From the NCBI GenBank assembly GCA_017557435.1, contig JAFYYR010000004.1:1-64000 (forward strand): DNA of 64,000 nt. The letters run 5' to 3'. The position numbers and the translations under genes are program-made. The DNA comes from Pseudobutyrivibrio sp. (GTDB lineage: Bacteria; Bacillota; Clostridia; Lachnospirales; Lachnospiraceae). Of the stretch, positions 16,262 through 24,976 are shown in pieces. Under the pieces are notes generated by a model, which saw nothing but the letters and a program-made list of their open reading frames with translations, had not been told where the DNA came from and made no database searches. Every line of letters starts with the position of its first letter. Position 1 is the first letter of the stretch.

Positions 16262-16966
16262 CTATAAAGCATAGTTTCTTTCCCCGAATATGGCTGTGCC
16301 AACTCTTACATGTGTGGCACCTTCCTCTATGGCTACTTCAAAATCATTAGTCATACCCATAGATATAAAATCCATATCTATATTATGGTAGTTTTCGCTA
16401 GCTATGTCAACCGCTAAATCCTTTATTTTGTGAAAAATCCCTCTATTTTCCTCTGGAACCACAACATTTGGTGCGATAGTCATTAAACCTCTAATGTGAA
16501 CAGCATCTAATTCTGAAATTTCTTTACATAACTCCTTAGCTTCTTCTAACTTAACGCCGAACTTAGTTGCTTCATTAGCAGCATTAACTTCTATCAATAT
16601 ATCAGCCACAACACCATGCTTTTTAGCCTGAATATTAATTTCTTCAGCAAGACGATAACTATCAACAGAATGAATAAGCTTAACCTTATCTACAATGTAT
16701 TTAACTTTGTTTCTCTGAAGATGACCAATCAAATGCCAGTCAATATCATTTGGCATTTCCGGAATCTTTCCTGTAAGCTCCTGAACTTTATTCTCGCCAA
16801 ACTGTCGAATACCCTGGTCGTAAATGACCTGTAAATCCTCAACAGGCTTTGTCTTACTAACAGCTATTAAAGTAACCTCGCTTCTATCTCTTCCGGCTCT
16901 CTTGCAGGCTGCTGCTACTCTCTCTTCGACACTTTTTAAGTTCTGTTTTAATTCTTCTGCTCTCAT
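16262..16966 (-). CDS. PLP homeostasis protein YggS
   Basis: This 234-residue protein is a YggS/PROSC-family PLP-binding protein, a TIM-barrel that buffers pyridoxal phosphate. The PLP Lys is Lys38 in LIAVSKTKP, and phosphate-site segments such as HLIGHLQRNK and GMTNDFEVAIEEGATHVRVGTAIFG are intact. It sits directly upstream of sepF, a widely conserved Firmicutes pairing with no known mechanistic reason. Length and motifs are complete. Confidence 0.94.
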   Translation of the reverse strand: MRAEELKQNLKSVEERVAAACKRAGRDRSEVTLIAVSKTKPVEDLQVIYDQGIRQFGENKVQELTGKIPEMPNDIDWHLIGHLQRNKVKYIVDKVKLIHSVDSYRLAEEINIQAKKHGVVADILIEVNAANEATKFGVKLEEAKELCKEISELDAVHIRGLMTIAPNVVVPEENRGIFHKIKDLAVDIASENYHNIDMDFISMGMTNDFEVAIEEGATHVRVGTAIFGERNYAL

Positions 16967-16976
16967 GACTACCTCG

Positions 16977-18386
16977 CTAATTGTTAATGATTGTATTCTC
17001 CTCTACCTCATCTCCCTGCAGGACTATATGGTCATACATTGAAATTCCGTAGCTAGTACCAGTTTTTATAATAGAATAATCACTGTTTTGATAAAGTATT
17101 TCTATTTGCTTAAATACAGCATATCCCTTATTAACGTTGTAAACGCCCTGAAGGGTACCCATATCTGCACCAACAACATAATATTCGTTGGAATTAGGCT
17201 TAATTATCTTATCACCGCGCTGGACGCCCTCATCAACATAATAAAAATCATCATCCTCATAATATATAGTAGGATTAATGTATATATTATCAGCGTCAGA
17301 TTGCAGGATAAATCCTGGGTCATCATTATTATTGCCCTGAACCATGTACGATTTAGGAATTTTGTAAAAATCTTTATCTACAATAGATGAATTAGGGATT
17401 TTAAGGCCAGAAATATTATTGTTTATAAATTTAATATGGACATATCTGGAATCAGCATACCTATCCATGGAATCGTCCAGAGTTAAAATAATATATTTCT
17501 TCCCTGCTTTTTCCGCAAAATTAATAGTTGTCCAGGTCTCTACTTCATCCTCTAAAAACTTAATTTTAAGGTAAGTCTCTTCTTTTAATGCGTTATACAA
17601 ATCATTATCTATTTCGCATACAAGCTGCCAATGATCCGATGTAATAAGCTTATATACTGGAGCCCCCGCTTCAACAGATTTCTGAGCTTTAAGATTGGTA
17701 GTAGAATACTTTGAGGTATCAAAAGAATCTGATGTAAATGAATCTACTGTTAAATCCTCAAAACCATCTATTGAATATACAATAAGTCCAGGTGTGGGAC
17801 TTGAATATATATTAAAGGTTCCGGAATTCATAGCCTGAGTAAGGCTATCTCCCATATTTTCAATTGCAGAAACAGCAAATAATTGCTCAGCCTGTGACTC
17901 TAGCTCATTCTTAAAGGTATAGGTCTTACTAAAGCGCTGATTGTCATAATCAACCATATAAGTCGATACCACATTTTGAAGCTTAGTGTAATCTCCTTCA
18001 TCCAGTGTAATTTCTGAATTCTCATTTGCCTTTTCTATGGATGAAAGAATTTCTCCTGAGGTATCAAGGGCATATACCTGGCTTTTGGCTCCAACTTTAC
18101 CAAAATTCTCGGAAAGATAGAGAATATCACCAGCATTGTCAGCATAAACTATCTCTTCCTGACGAATTGCTAAAGCATTGTATTCCAAATTAGAAGAAAT
18201 TGAACCTTGAGATACTTCATATATAGTAATGTTATTGGCAGTAATATATGTAAACATATGGTAAACCATATAAACGCACATTACGCCAATAACTATCATT
18301 CCAATTGAAAAATGATACTGCTTAGGATATCTAATAATAGTCTTATTTAATTTGTTATTTTGCGATTTATTTTTATTTCTACCCAT
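16977..18386 (-). CDS. HlyD-like membrane fusion protein
   Basis: This 469-residue protein has a basic N-terminus, one membrane segment (about 24-46) and a long extracytoplasmic part that begins with a barrel-sandwich-like stretch (SNLEYNALAIRQEEIVYADNAGDILYL), as in HlyD-type adaptors. A C-terminal beta-rich part follows (VQRGDKIIKPNSNEYYVVGA). It is found between a P-loop gene and yggS-sepF in Clostridia, so a wall or division role is as likely as transport; no ABC exporter is nearby. The ATG at 18386 and a TTG at 18398 both lack a visible Shine-Dalgarno, and a terminator-like hairpin lies just upstream. Confidence 0.75.
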   Translation of the reverse strand: MGRNKNKSQNNKLNKTIIRYPKQYHFSIGMIVIGVMCVYMVYHMFTYITANNITIYEVSQGSISSNLEYNALAIRQEEIVYADNAGDILYLSENFGKVGAKSQVYALDTSGEILSSIEKANENSEITLDEGDYTKLQNVVSTYMVDYDNQRFSKTYTFKNELESQAEQLFAVSAIENMGDSLTQAMNSGTFNIYSSPTPGLIVYSIDGFEDLTVDSFTSDSFDTSKYSTTNLKAQKSVEAGAPVYKLITSDHWQLVCEIDNDLYNALKEETYLKIKFLEDEVETWTTINFAEKAGKKYIILTLDDSMDRYADSRYVHIKFINNNISGLKIPNSSIVDKDFYKIPKSYMVQGNNNDDPGFILQSDADNIYINPTIYYEDDDFYYVDEGVQRGDKIIKPNSNEYYVVGADMGTLQGVYNVNKGYAVFKQIEILYQNSDYSIIKTGTSYGISMYDHIVLQGDEVEENTIINN

Positions 18387-18405
18387 ATCAACAAACAAAT
18401 TAAAA

Positions 18406-18425
18406 GGGACACACTCAGGTGCCCC
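18406..18425 (-). terminator. Terminator-like hairpin ahead of the HlyD-like gene
   Basis: On the minus strand GGGGCAC (18419-18425) pairs with GTGTCCC (18406-18412), followed by TTTTAATTT. It ends the P-loop gene and lies only 20 bases from the next start codon, so it may attenuate the HlyD-like/yggS/sepF genes. Confidence 0.6.
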
Positions 18426-18440
18426 TCATATCTACTTTTA

Positions 18441-18863
18441 TTATAATGAAACGACAATCTTACCTTTTGCGCATTCAGGCAAGTCCTTTTCATCCTTGCT
18501 AACTGAAATTACAAATTTGACATCGTAGTTATTACAAATTTTATCCAGCTTATCCATCGCTGTGGTAAAGCCTTCATTTGTATCTACATAAGATACTGTA
18601 AGGAAGCTATCAAGAAATACTTCTTGAATATCAGAATTTTGAGATAACACGCCACTAAGAAAGCCTAAGAATTCATCAGTGGAATCGATTGGATAATCCC
18701 CCATATTTATCAATCGAATCTTAGAATCTAGCTCATACATATGCTTAGTATTTTTGTCGATGTAGACAATGGACCCATCAACTTTTTTGATGTCTGTATT
18801 TACTTTATCAAGTAAATACTTTGTCTTGCCCTTGCCTTTTTCTCCTGAAATGATTTCCACCAT
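18441..18863 (-). CDS. Small P-loop NTPase of unknown function
   Basis: This 140-residue protein begins with a Walker A motif, GEKGKGKT (7-14), and has a Walker B-like strand, IQEVFLDSFL (near 79-88). It is too short for a full AAA or PilT ATPase; homologues are sometimes labelled PilT-like, which I consider unsupported. It is conserved in Clostridia upstream of the HlyD-like/yggS/sepF genes, which hints at a link to division or envelope work. A GGGAGG ribosome site precedes the ATG. Confidence 0.75.
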   Translation of the reverse strand: MVEIISGEKGKGKTKYLLDKVNTDIKKVDGSIVYIDKNTKHMYELDSKIRLINMGDYPIDSTDEFLGFLSGVLSQNSDIQEVFLDSFLTVSYVDTNEGFTTAMDKLDKICNNYDVKFVISVSKDEKDLPECAKGKIVVSL

Positions 18864-18927
18864 AGCAAAATACCTCCCTTTATTAAGATATATATATCAT
18901 ATCATATTAAGAGGAAAACCTAAACAA

Positions 18928-19920
18928 TTATACGCAATAATTACTAAGAATTTCACTCATTAACAGATATAAATTGGATCTGCAGTCAGCATTGAATACA
19001 ATTGAAATAATTGTGTCATTTTCTTCGTTTTCTGATAATAATACCAGACAATAACCTGCTGCCCCTGTAGTACCTGTCTTTCCGCCTAAAATGGTAAATC
19101 CACTTGGAGTTGTAACGCTGTTAGTTAAGTACTGATTAGTTGTACTCCACTCAACTGTTTTAGGCTCTCCACCAGAAGTATAGTTGCAAGTATATGATGT
19201 AGAGGTAAATATTTTGTAGAATTCTTCGTTTTTAATGGCTGTATTTAATATTAAATACATGTCATAAACAGTAGTGTAATGATTGTCATCATGCAAGCCA
19301 TTAGAAGTTACGAAATTAGAATTAGTAGCTCCAATAGCTCTAGCGGTCTCATTCATTTTAACTGCAAATTCTTCTTCGCTACCACTTATAGACTCTGCTA
19401 TAGCAACTGATGCATCATTACCGGAACGAAGTAACATGCCATATAATAAATCTCTAAGTGTCATTACATCCCCTGGCTTAAGATCGATTACAGAGGAATC
19501 AGATTCCTGCTTACATGCATTCTCACTAACTGTAACATAGCTATCTAAATCCCCATATAGACATGCTATATAAGCTGTAAGAATTTTAGTTGTGGATGCA
19601 GGATACATCTTCTCGTGCATATTCTGAGAATATACAACACTTTGCTCTGTTACATTAAATGCTCCTCCGGCCTGAGCTACTTGAGAATCCACACCAGAAG
19701 TTCCTAAATCGTCTCTATTTGCCACACATAACCCATCACTAAATAGCTTAATATTGGATTTTGCTCCATTATTAGTTATGCCATAGACAAAAGATGAATT
19801 GTAAATATCATAAGATGCAACAGAATCTTTTGCGGTAGAACCACAACCAATCAATGAAAGGCATAAACTGCAAGTAATAACAATTTTAAAAAATTTACTT
19901 ATACATTTCACGCCACTCAA
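18928..19920 (-). CDS. D-alanyl-D-alanine carboxypeptidase (S11), lipoprotein
   Basis: This is a 330-residue PBP5/DacF-type enzyme that trims D-Ala from peptidoglycan stem peptides. The three active-site motifs are Ser109-x-x-Lys112 (YPASTTK), SGN (LRSGNDAS) and KTG (GGKTGTTG). The N-terminus carries a lipobox (LIGC, Cys26), so it is probably lipid-anchored, which is unusual for the family, where a C-terminal anchor is the rule; none is seen here. The frame starts at a TTG (19920) very close to GAGGAG; a GTG at 19911 is an alternative. It overlaps mgsA by 26 bases. Confidence 0.88.
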   Translation of the reverse strand: MSGVKCISKFFKIVITCSLCLSLIGCGSTAKDSVASYDIYNSSFVYGITNNGAKSNIKLFSDGLCVANRDDLGTSGVDSQVAQAGGAFNVTEQSVVYSQNMHEKMYPASTTKILTAYIACLYGDLDSYVTVSENACKQESDSSVIDLKPGDVMTLRDLLYGMLLRSGNDASVAIAESISGSEEEFAVKMNETARAIGATNSNFVTSNGLHDDNHYTTVYDMYLILNTAIKNEEFYKIFTSTSYTCNYTSGGEPKTVEWSTTNQYLTNSVTTPSGFTILGGKTGTTGAAGYCLVLLSENEENDTIISIVFNADCRSNLYLLMSEILSNYCV

Positions 19921-20290
19921 GATCTCCTCGGTCTAATGATTTGATTAATAACTCTGCAGTGGCAAGATTTGTTGCCAATGGAATATTATGTGCATCGCAG
20001 ATGCGAACAATACTATTGACATCAGGTTCATGAGACTTGACTGTCAATGGGTCTCTTAAAAATATAACTAAATCAATTTCATTTTGTTCGATTTGTGCAC
20101 CAAGCTGCTGTGTGCCACCTAAATGGCCTGCCAAATACTTATGCACACTAAGATTTGTCACCTCTTCCACAAGACGACCTGTTGTACCTGTAGCAAAAAT
20201 CTCATTTTTACTAAGTATTCCTCGGTAAGCTATACAAAAATTCTGCATAAGCTTTTTCTTGGAGTCATGTGCAACCAATCCTATGTTCAT
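19895..20290 (-). CDS. mgsA: Methylglyoxal synthase with altered catalytic position
   Basis: MgsA (131 residues) converts dihydroxyacetone phosphate to methylglyoxal. Family segments are clear: LVAHD (5-9), ATGTTG (33-38), FLRDPLT (77-83), HEPDV (87-91) and LATNLATAELLI. However the position of the catalytic Asp71 of the E. coli enzyme (GGDQQ) is Thr60 here (GGTQQ); the codon is ACA. The other active-site residues (His8, Asp80, His87, Asp90) are kept. It follows rodA directly, the usual Clostridia order. Activity is therefore uncertain. Confidence 0.88.
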   Translation of the reverse strand: MNIGLVAHDSKKKLMQNFCIAYRGILSKNEIFATGTTGRLVEEVTNLSVHKYLAGHLGGTQQLGAQIEQNEIDLVIFLRDPLTVKSHEPDVNSIVRICDAHNIPLATNLATAELLIKSLDRGDLEWREMYK

Positions 20291-21406
20291 TTAAAAAAGC
20301 CTCCCGTTAATATTTTTCGCTTGAAGACCAACGTTTAGCACAATACCAATTCCGAAATATACGGTAACAAGCGATGTAAGTCCGTAAGATACAAATGGTA
20401 ATGGCAATCCAGTATTAGGCATTAATCCAGTAACAACGCAGATATTAACGAAGCTCTGGAAGCCAATAAGAGTGGCCATACCAACGCATATCAATTTCCC
20501 CGAAATATCCTTCGCCCTCTTAGCTATAAGAAGGATTTCAATAGTAATGAAGAATATCAGTGCAATTATAATTACAGAACCTAAGAAGCCAAGCTCCTCT
20601 CCTGCAACTGCAAAAATAAAATCAGTGTGAGGTTCTGAAATATAGTTACCATTTTTAACTGAATCAAAAGCATCATTACCTAGTCCCTTACCAAGTAACT
20701 GACCAGAACCTATAGCCATGATAGAATTCTGCTGCTGATAAGAACTAGATGGATATTTGTCTGGCTTAAGCCATGCAAGAATACGATTACCCTGGTATTC
20801 CTTTAAAATAGTCTGTCCTTCTCTAGAAACAAGTATTAAAAGAATAACAATAGAAGGTATAGAAACACCAAGTACAATTGCAACTAGTTTATAGCTTAAT
20901 CCTACTACAAACATCATAACACAAATAATCATCATTGTGACAATTGTAGTAGATAAATCTGGTTCTTTTTCAATTAATAATAAAGGTACGGCTGATAGTA
21001 ATGCTGTAAAAGCTAAAATTTTAGGCTTATTGATATCATCCTCATGCATCATTAAAAACCATGCAAAGAACAAAATAAGAAGAATCTTACCAAGCTCTGA
21101 AGGCTGAAAACGAATACCAAAATCAATCCATCTTGTGGCGCCTTTACTCCTATCACCTAACAAAAGAACAGATGCAAGTAAAGCTATAACCAGTCCATAA
21201 AATAGCCAATGAAAATGCAGTATAAAATCATAGTCAACAAGGGCCATAACACCCATAACTATTACACCAAGAATCATACCGATAATCTGCTTTTGCTGGT
21301 TGGATTCATTGGCTGAACCAATAACAAATATACCGATAATAGTAAGGGCTATAACTGCAATTATTAATTTGAAATCCAGATTTTTAAATTTATAATTATG
21401 AAACAT
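20291..21406 (-). CDS. rodA: Rod-shape SEDS glycosyltransferase RodA
   Basis: RodA (371 residues) is the SEDS peptidoglycan polymerase of the elongasome, working with PBP2. About ten membrane segments are visible. Family motifs include RWIDFGIRFQPSELGKI (near 92-108, with the conserved SE), PDLSTT and the large extracytoplasmic loop with GSGQLLGKGLGN. It overlaps the minC stop by one base and is followed by mgsA without a gap. Usually minD and minE lie between minC and rodA in Clostridia; here they are missing. Confidence 0.95.
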   Translation of the reverse strand: MFHNYKFKNLDFKLIIAVIALTIIGIFVIGSANESNQQKQIIGMILGVIVMGVMALVDYDFILHFHWLFYGLVIALLASVLLLGDRSKGATRWIDFGIRFQPSELGKILLILFFAWFLMMHEDDINKPKILAFTALLSAVPLLLIEKEPDLSTTIVTMMIICVMMFVVGLSYKLVAIVLGVSIPSIVILLILVSREGQTILKEYQGNRILAWLKPDKYPSSSYQQQNSIMAIGSGQLLGKGLGNDAFDSVKNGNYISEPHTDFIFAVAGEELGFLGSVIIIALIFFITIEILLIAKRAKDISGKLICVGMATLIGFQSFVNICVVTGLMPNTGLPLPFVSYGLTSLVTVYFGIGIVLNVGLQAKNINGRLF

Positions 21407-22086
21407 TATTTAATCCTTTTTAATAATCCACTACTCAAAGGCTCTGCTAAAAGCTCTCTATTCCAAACTGATATACCAACTGGCTCTTCTTCTCTCTTGT
21501 GAACTCTAAGAGACCATTTTTCCTGTACTGTAACCTCTCCAGATACAGTTCCAATATGAATATTGTGAGAATTAAGCTGACCAGCAACTATATAGCAACC
21601 TGTATTATCTGGAAAACCAGCATAGGCTGTCCCAAGTAATGAGCCCATAACGATAATATTTCCCTTAGCCTGAATAGTTGCCTTTGATTTAACATCTCCA
21701 AGGACTATTACGCTAGAATCTGATGTTACAATATCATCCTTATAAATAGAACCTCGAATTATCTTGGCATTCTCAAATATTTCATCTGTATAGAATCTGT
21801 CAATCTGATCAAGCATTCTAGTATCTTTAAGCTCGTTATTCTCATTTAAAAGTATAACTTTAATTTTAGAATTAAGCTCGATAGCCTGTATAATAACAAG
21901 TCCCTCTTCTGTAGAAAGCTCGCGGCCCATAGTCTCAAGGATCATTTGGCATTCACCGAAAAAATCTGCAGATTGAGCAAATTTCTTACAAATCTCCCTA
22001 ACTAATTCCTCAAAAGGTATCGTAGCATCTAATTGTAATGATAATCCATATTTATTACTTTTTAAAACAACTGGGTCGTTACTCAT
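21406..22086 (-). CDS. minC: Septum-site protein MinC without MinD/MinE
   Basis: MinC (226 residues) has an N-terminal FtsZ-interacting domain (about 1-100) and a C-terminal beta-helix (about 105-180, with IVLGDVKSKATIQAKGNIIVMGSLLGTAYAG). MinC normally blocks Z-rings where MinD brings it to the membrane. The MinD-binding RSGQ signature at the start of the beta-helix is here Tyr115-Lys-Asp-Asp118. No minD or minE follows; rodA begins at the minC stop. A basic C-terminal tail (RVHKREEE...SSGLLKRIK) of about 45 residues follows the helix. It may act without MinD or in another way. Confidence 0.88.
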   Translation of the reverse strand: MSNDPVVLKSNKYGLSLQLDATIPFEELVREICKKFAQSADFFGECQMILETMGRELSTEEGLVIIQAIELNSKIKVILLNENNELKDTRMLDQIDRFYTDEIFENAKIIRGSIYKDDIVTSDSSVIVLGDVKSKATIQAKGNIIVMGSLLGTAYAGFPDNTGCYIVAGQLNSHNIHIGTVSGEVTVQEKWSLRVHKREEEPVGISVWNRELLAEPLSSGLLKRIK

Positions 22087-22105
22087 AATAATAAATACTC
22101 CTTAG

Positions 22106-24976
22106 TTAGTCTTCTGTAAATTCGTCTGCTGAATCTGAAACTACGCTAGCCTCACCATTTAAAAGATCCTCAGTAGCTGATACACCAAAATAGTAAGCCA
22201 AAATATCTTTTGAAACCTCAGCAGCATTGTGAGATGTATAACCGAAGGCAATACGTGTTGCTATTGCAATCTCAGGATCATCATATGGCGCATATCCAAT
22301 AAATAAAGCGTGGTTAGGACGAGACCTTGACTGCTGAGCAGTACCGGTCTTTCCTGCAACCTCAACCTGGAAATTATCAAATGAATGGAGGTTTTCGCAC
22401 ACCATTCTCATACCATAATGAATAGCATTCCACTGTGAACCGTCAAGTACATCTACCTGATTTCTAACAGATGGACTAAAACTTTCAAGAACTTTTCCAT
22501 CTGAATTTCTTACACTATCAAGAAGTGTAAGATTATAAACTGTACCACTGCTAGCAATAGCTGTAGCATAACGAGCTAATCCTACAGTAGTAAAGTTGTT
22601 ATCTGACTGACCAATTGCAGCCATGACAGGGAACTCTGTAGCTATATGAGGATCATTCTCCTCTATCTCAATTCCTGTAGTTTCATTTAATCCATAAAGT
22701 GAAGCATATTCAGTAATCTTACTTATACCAGTAGGATCATCATATTTGCTGTTTACGTCTGAAAGTCTATAACCAACCTCATAGAAGAAATAGTTACATG
22801 AATCTCTAATAGCTTCAGACACATTAATACTACCGTGAGTGCTTGGATAAATCCAACACTTAGGCTTGTTAGAAACTTTCATGTATTGGCCTAAATCCTC
22901 TATCTCTGAAGTAGTTGTAATAACATTTTCAGATAAACCTGCTGTTGCACTTACAATCTTGAAAGTAGAACCCGGAGCAGTTCGCTGCTGGGTTGCATAG
23001 TTATAAAGCGGATTAGATGCAGTATTATTCAGATATGAATAATAGTCAGCATCTACTGAATTAGCTAGCTTATTATTATCATATCCTGGATATGAAACCA
23101 TAGCTAACACTTCACCTGTTTTGGAATCCAAAAGAACTGTAGAACCAGAACATGGATCAAGCGCTATTTGTCCAGGTGTAATCTCAAGAGATTTAATCTT
23201 CTGTCTCATAAAATCATAAGCTGTAATTCCACCTGAAGAAAGACGTGCATACATCTCATCATCTTCTTCAAGAACGCCCTGATCATATAAAATCATACAT
23301 ATCTGATTACCAGTAATACCATCATCTAAAAGCAAATATTTATAAACAAGCTTTTGGAATCCAACATCCGTATTGAGATAATCGATTACATAATCAACTA
23401 AATCATTGTAAAGCTCTTCTGTATCAGCGTATTTTTTCTCTACTTCGTATTTGGTAATGTCAATCCAATTGTTCTCAATGGCGTAAAGTAAATATTTGTT
23501 AACAGCCATTTCCTCTGATGTCCAGTTTGTCTGTACTTCAGAAGAAGCATCAATTGCATCAGAATCAAATACACCAAGTGATTTAAGTGTAGTAACAATA
23601 TAAGTAGAATATGCCTGATATTCCTCAGGTAAATCCTTATAAATAGTCTCGTTTCCTACCTTGAGCTGAGTTCTAAGAGTGGACAAAACATACTGTTGCT
23701 TAGATTGATATGCAGAGTATACAGCCTTTTCTGTGGAACTTGCAGATTCATCTTTAAAGGCGTTAATATCTATAACACCATTTTTAATAAATGAATAGTA
23801 AACATCGTATATAGGCACAATAACATCATCATCTGATTGGCTCTTGTATGACTTGATATTTGAAAGCTTTGAATACAAAATACCTGCAATCTCTTGCTCA
23901 AGCAAAATATAAGCAGCCTTCTGCAAATCATAATCAATCGAGAGGTATACATCATTACCAGATACTGCAGCTACATGCTCGCCCTCTGCAATTGTATTAC
24001 CCACACTATCTACGTAAAGGGTCTCATGGCCCTTTTTACCAGCGAGAGTGTCGTTCATTACCTTTTCAATACCAGTCTTACCGATGATATCCGTAGTCTC
24101 CACCGAATCATCTTCAGCGGAAAGAGCATCATATTCAGATGTAGAAATCTGTCCTGTATAGCCTATAATATGAGCAAAATATTCACTGTCAACATAGCGT
24201 CTAACTGACTGCTGCTCAACATCAACACCAACAAGCTCGTTGATATTTTCCTTGATATAAGCTACAGATTCCTGTGAAACATCAGATGCGATTACTGTAG
24301 AAATGTATTTCTGGTATGAGTTCTGGCCCATATTATAGCGAACAACCATAATCTCATATCTAAGCTTTTTACCGTAATCTTCTGAAATATTATATACTCT
24401 GTCTCCCTGGAGATAATTAATAATCTGAGTAGGTGTAGCAGTAGCCTCATCAAAGCCAAGATTTTCATTGTATGATAAATCATCAATGCTGGCCTTACCG
24501 AAAACATCTGCTCTAAATCTCTGAATTAAAGTGTCACTAGAATATAGGAATTGATAATTGCCAGATGAATCGATATAAATACCAAAATCATTGTCGATTT
24601 TGTCTCCATTATCTTCGAGCTTTGTAATAATCTGTGCTATTTCAGTATTTAAGGATTCAGTTTTTTCTGTTTTGTTAGAATAAGTACCATTATCTTGAAT
24701 AGTAACCGCATAAACTAATTCATTGTAAGCAAGCAAATTACCGTTTCTATCGTAAATATTACCTCTAGTAGCGGGAATAGACTCAGTCTTCTCAAGCTTA
24801 AGATTATAGTTATCCTGATATTCACTACCATTAATTATCTGAAGATAAAAAAGGCGTGAAACAAGAACGGTAGCAAAAAATAACATTGCTACCATAACGA
24901 CACGAATACGTGAAGAAAATGCATTTATAAAATAGTCCTTAATAATTTCCAATTCGATCAGAACCCTTCTTCTCAA
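22106..24976 (-). CDS. mrdA: Elongation-specific penicillin-binding protein 2 (class B)
   Basis: This is a class B transpeptidase that cross-links wall made by RodA. It has one N-terminal membrane segment (about 25-45), a dimerisation domain with RGNIYDRNG (71-79), and a transpeptidase domain with Ser670-Thr-Phe-Lys673, SCN (726-728) and KTGTAQ (from 876). At 956 residues it is much longer than the usual 650-700, because an acidic, helix-rich insert of about 240 residues (365-605) splits the region before GSTVLLDSKTGEVLAM. The annotated start is a TTG (24976) that overlaps mreD; a TTG at 24952 is also possible. Confidence 0.92.
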   Translation of the reverse strand: MRRRVLIELEIIKDYFINAFSSRIRVVMVAMLFFATVLVSRLFYLQIINGSEYQDNYNLKLEKTESIPATRGNIYDRNGNLLAYNELVYAVTIQDNGTYSNKTEKTESLNTEIAQIITKLEDNGDKIDNDFGIYIDSSGNYQFLYSSDTLIQRFRADVFGKASIDDLSYNENLGFDEATATPTQIINYLQGDRVYNISEDYGKKLRYEIMVVRYNMGQNSYQKYISTVIASDVSQESVAYIKENINELVGVDVEQQSVRRYVDSEYFAHIIGYTGQISTSEYDALSAEDDSVETTDIIGKTGIEKVMNDTLAGKKGHETLYVDSVGNTIAEGEHVAAVSGNDVYLSIDYDLQKAAYILLEQEIAGILYSKLSNIKSYKSQSDDDVIVPIYDVYYSFIKNGVIDINAFKDESASSTEKAVYSAYQSKQQYVLSTLRTQLKVGNETIYKDLPEEYQAYSTYIVTTLKSLGVFDSDAIDASSEVQTNWTSEEMAVNKYLLYAIENNWIDITKYEVEKKYADTEELYNDLVDYVIDYLNTDVGFQKLVYKYLLLDDGITGNQICMILYDQGVLEEDDEMYARLSSGGITAYDFMRQKIKSLEITPGQIALDPCSGSTVLLDSKTGEVLAMVSYPGYDNNKLANSVDADYYSYLNNTASNPLYNYATQQRTAPGSTFKIVSATAGLSENVITTTSEIEDLGQYMKVSNKPKCWIYPSTHGSINVSEAIRDSCNYFFYEVGYRLSDVNSKYDDPTGISKITEYASLYGLNETTGIEIEENDPHIATEFPVMAAIGQSDNNFTTVGLARYATAIASSGTVYNLTLLDSVRNSDGKVLESFSPSVRNQVDVLDGSQWNAIHYGMRMVCENLHSFDNFQVEVAGKTGTAQQSRSRPNHALFIGYAPYDDPEIAIATRIAFGYTSHNAAEVSKDILAYYFGVSATEDLLNGEASVVSDSADEFTED

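Noticed and set aside
18441-18863. Label as twitching motility protein PilT
   Set aside because: The protein has 140 residues with only a P-loop. It lacks the PilT catalytic domains, and no pilus genes are present.
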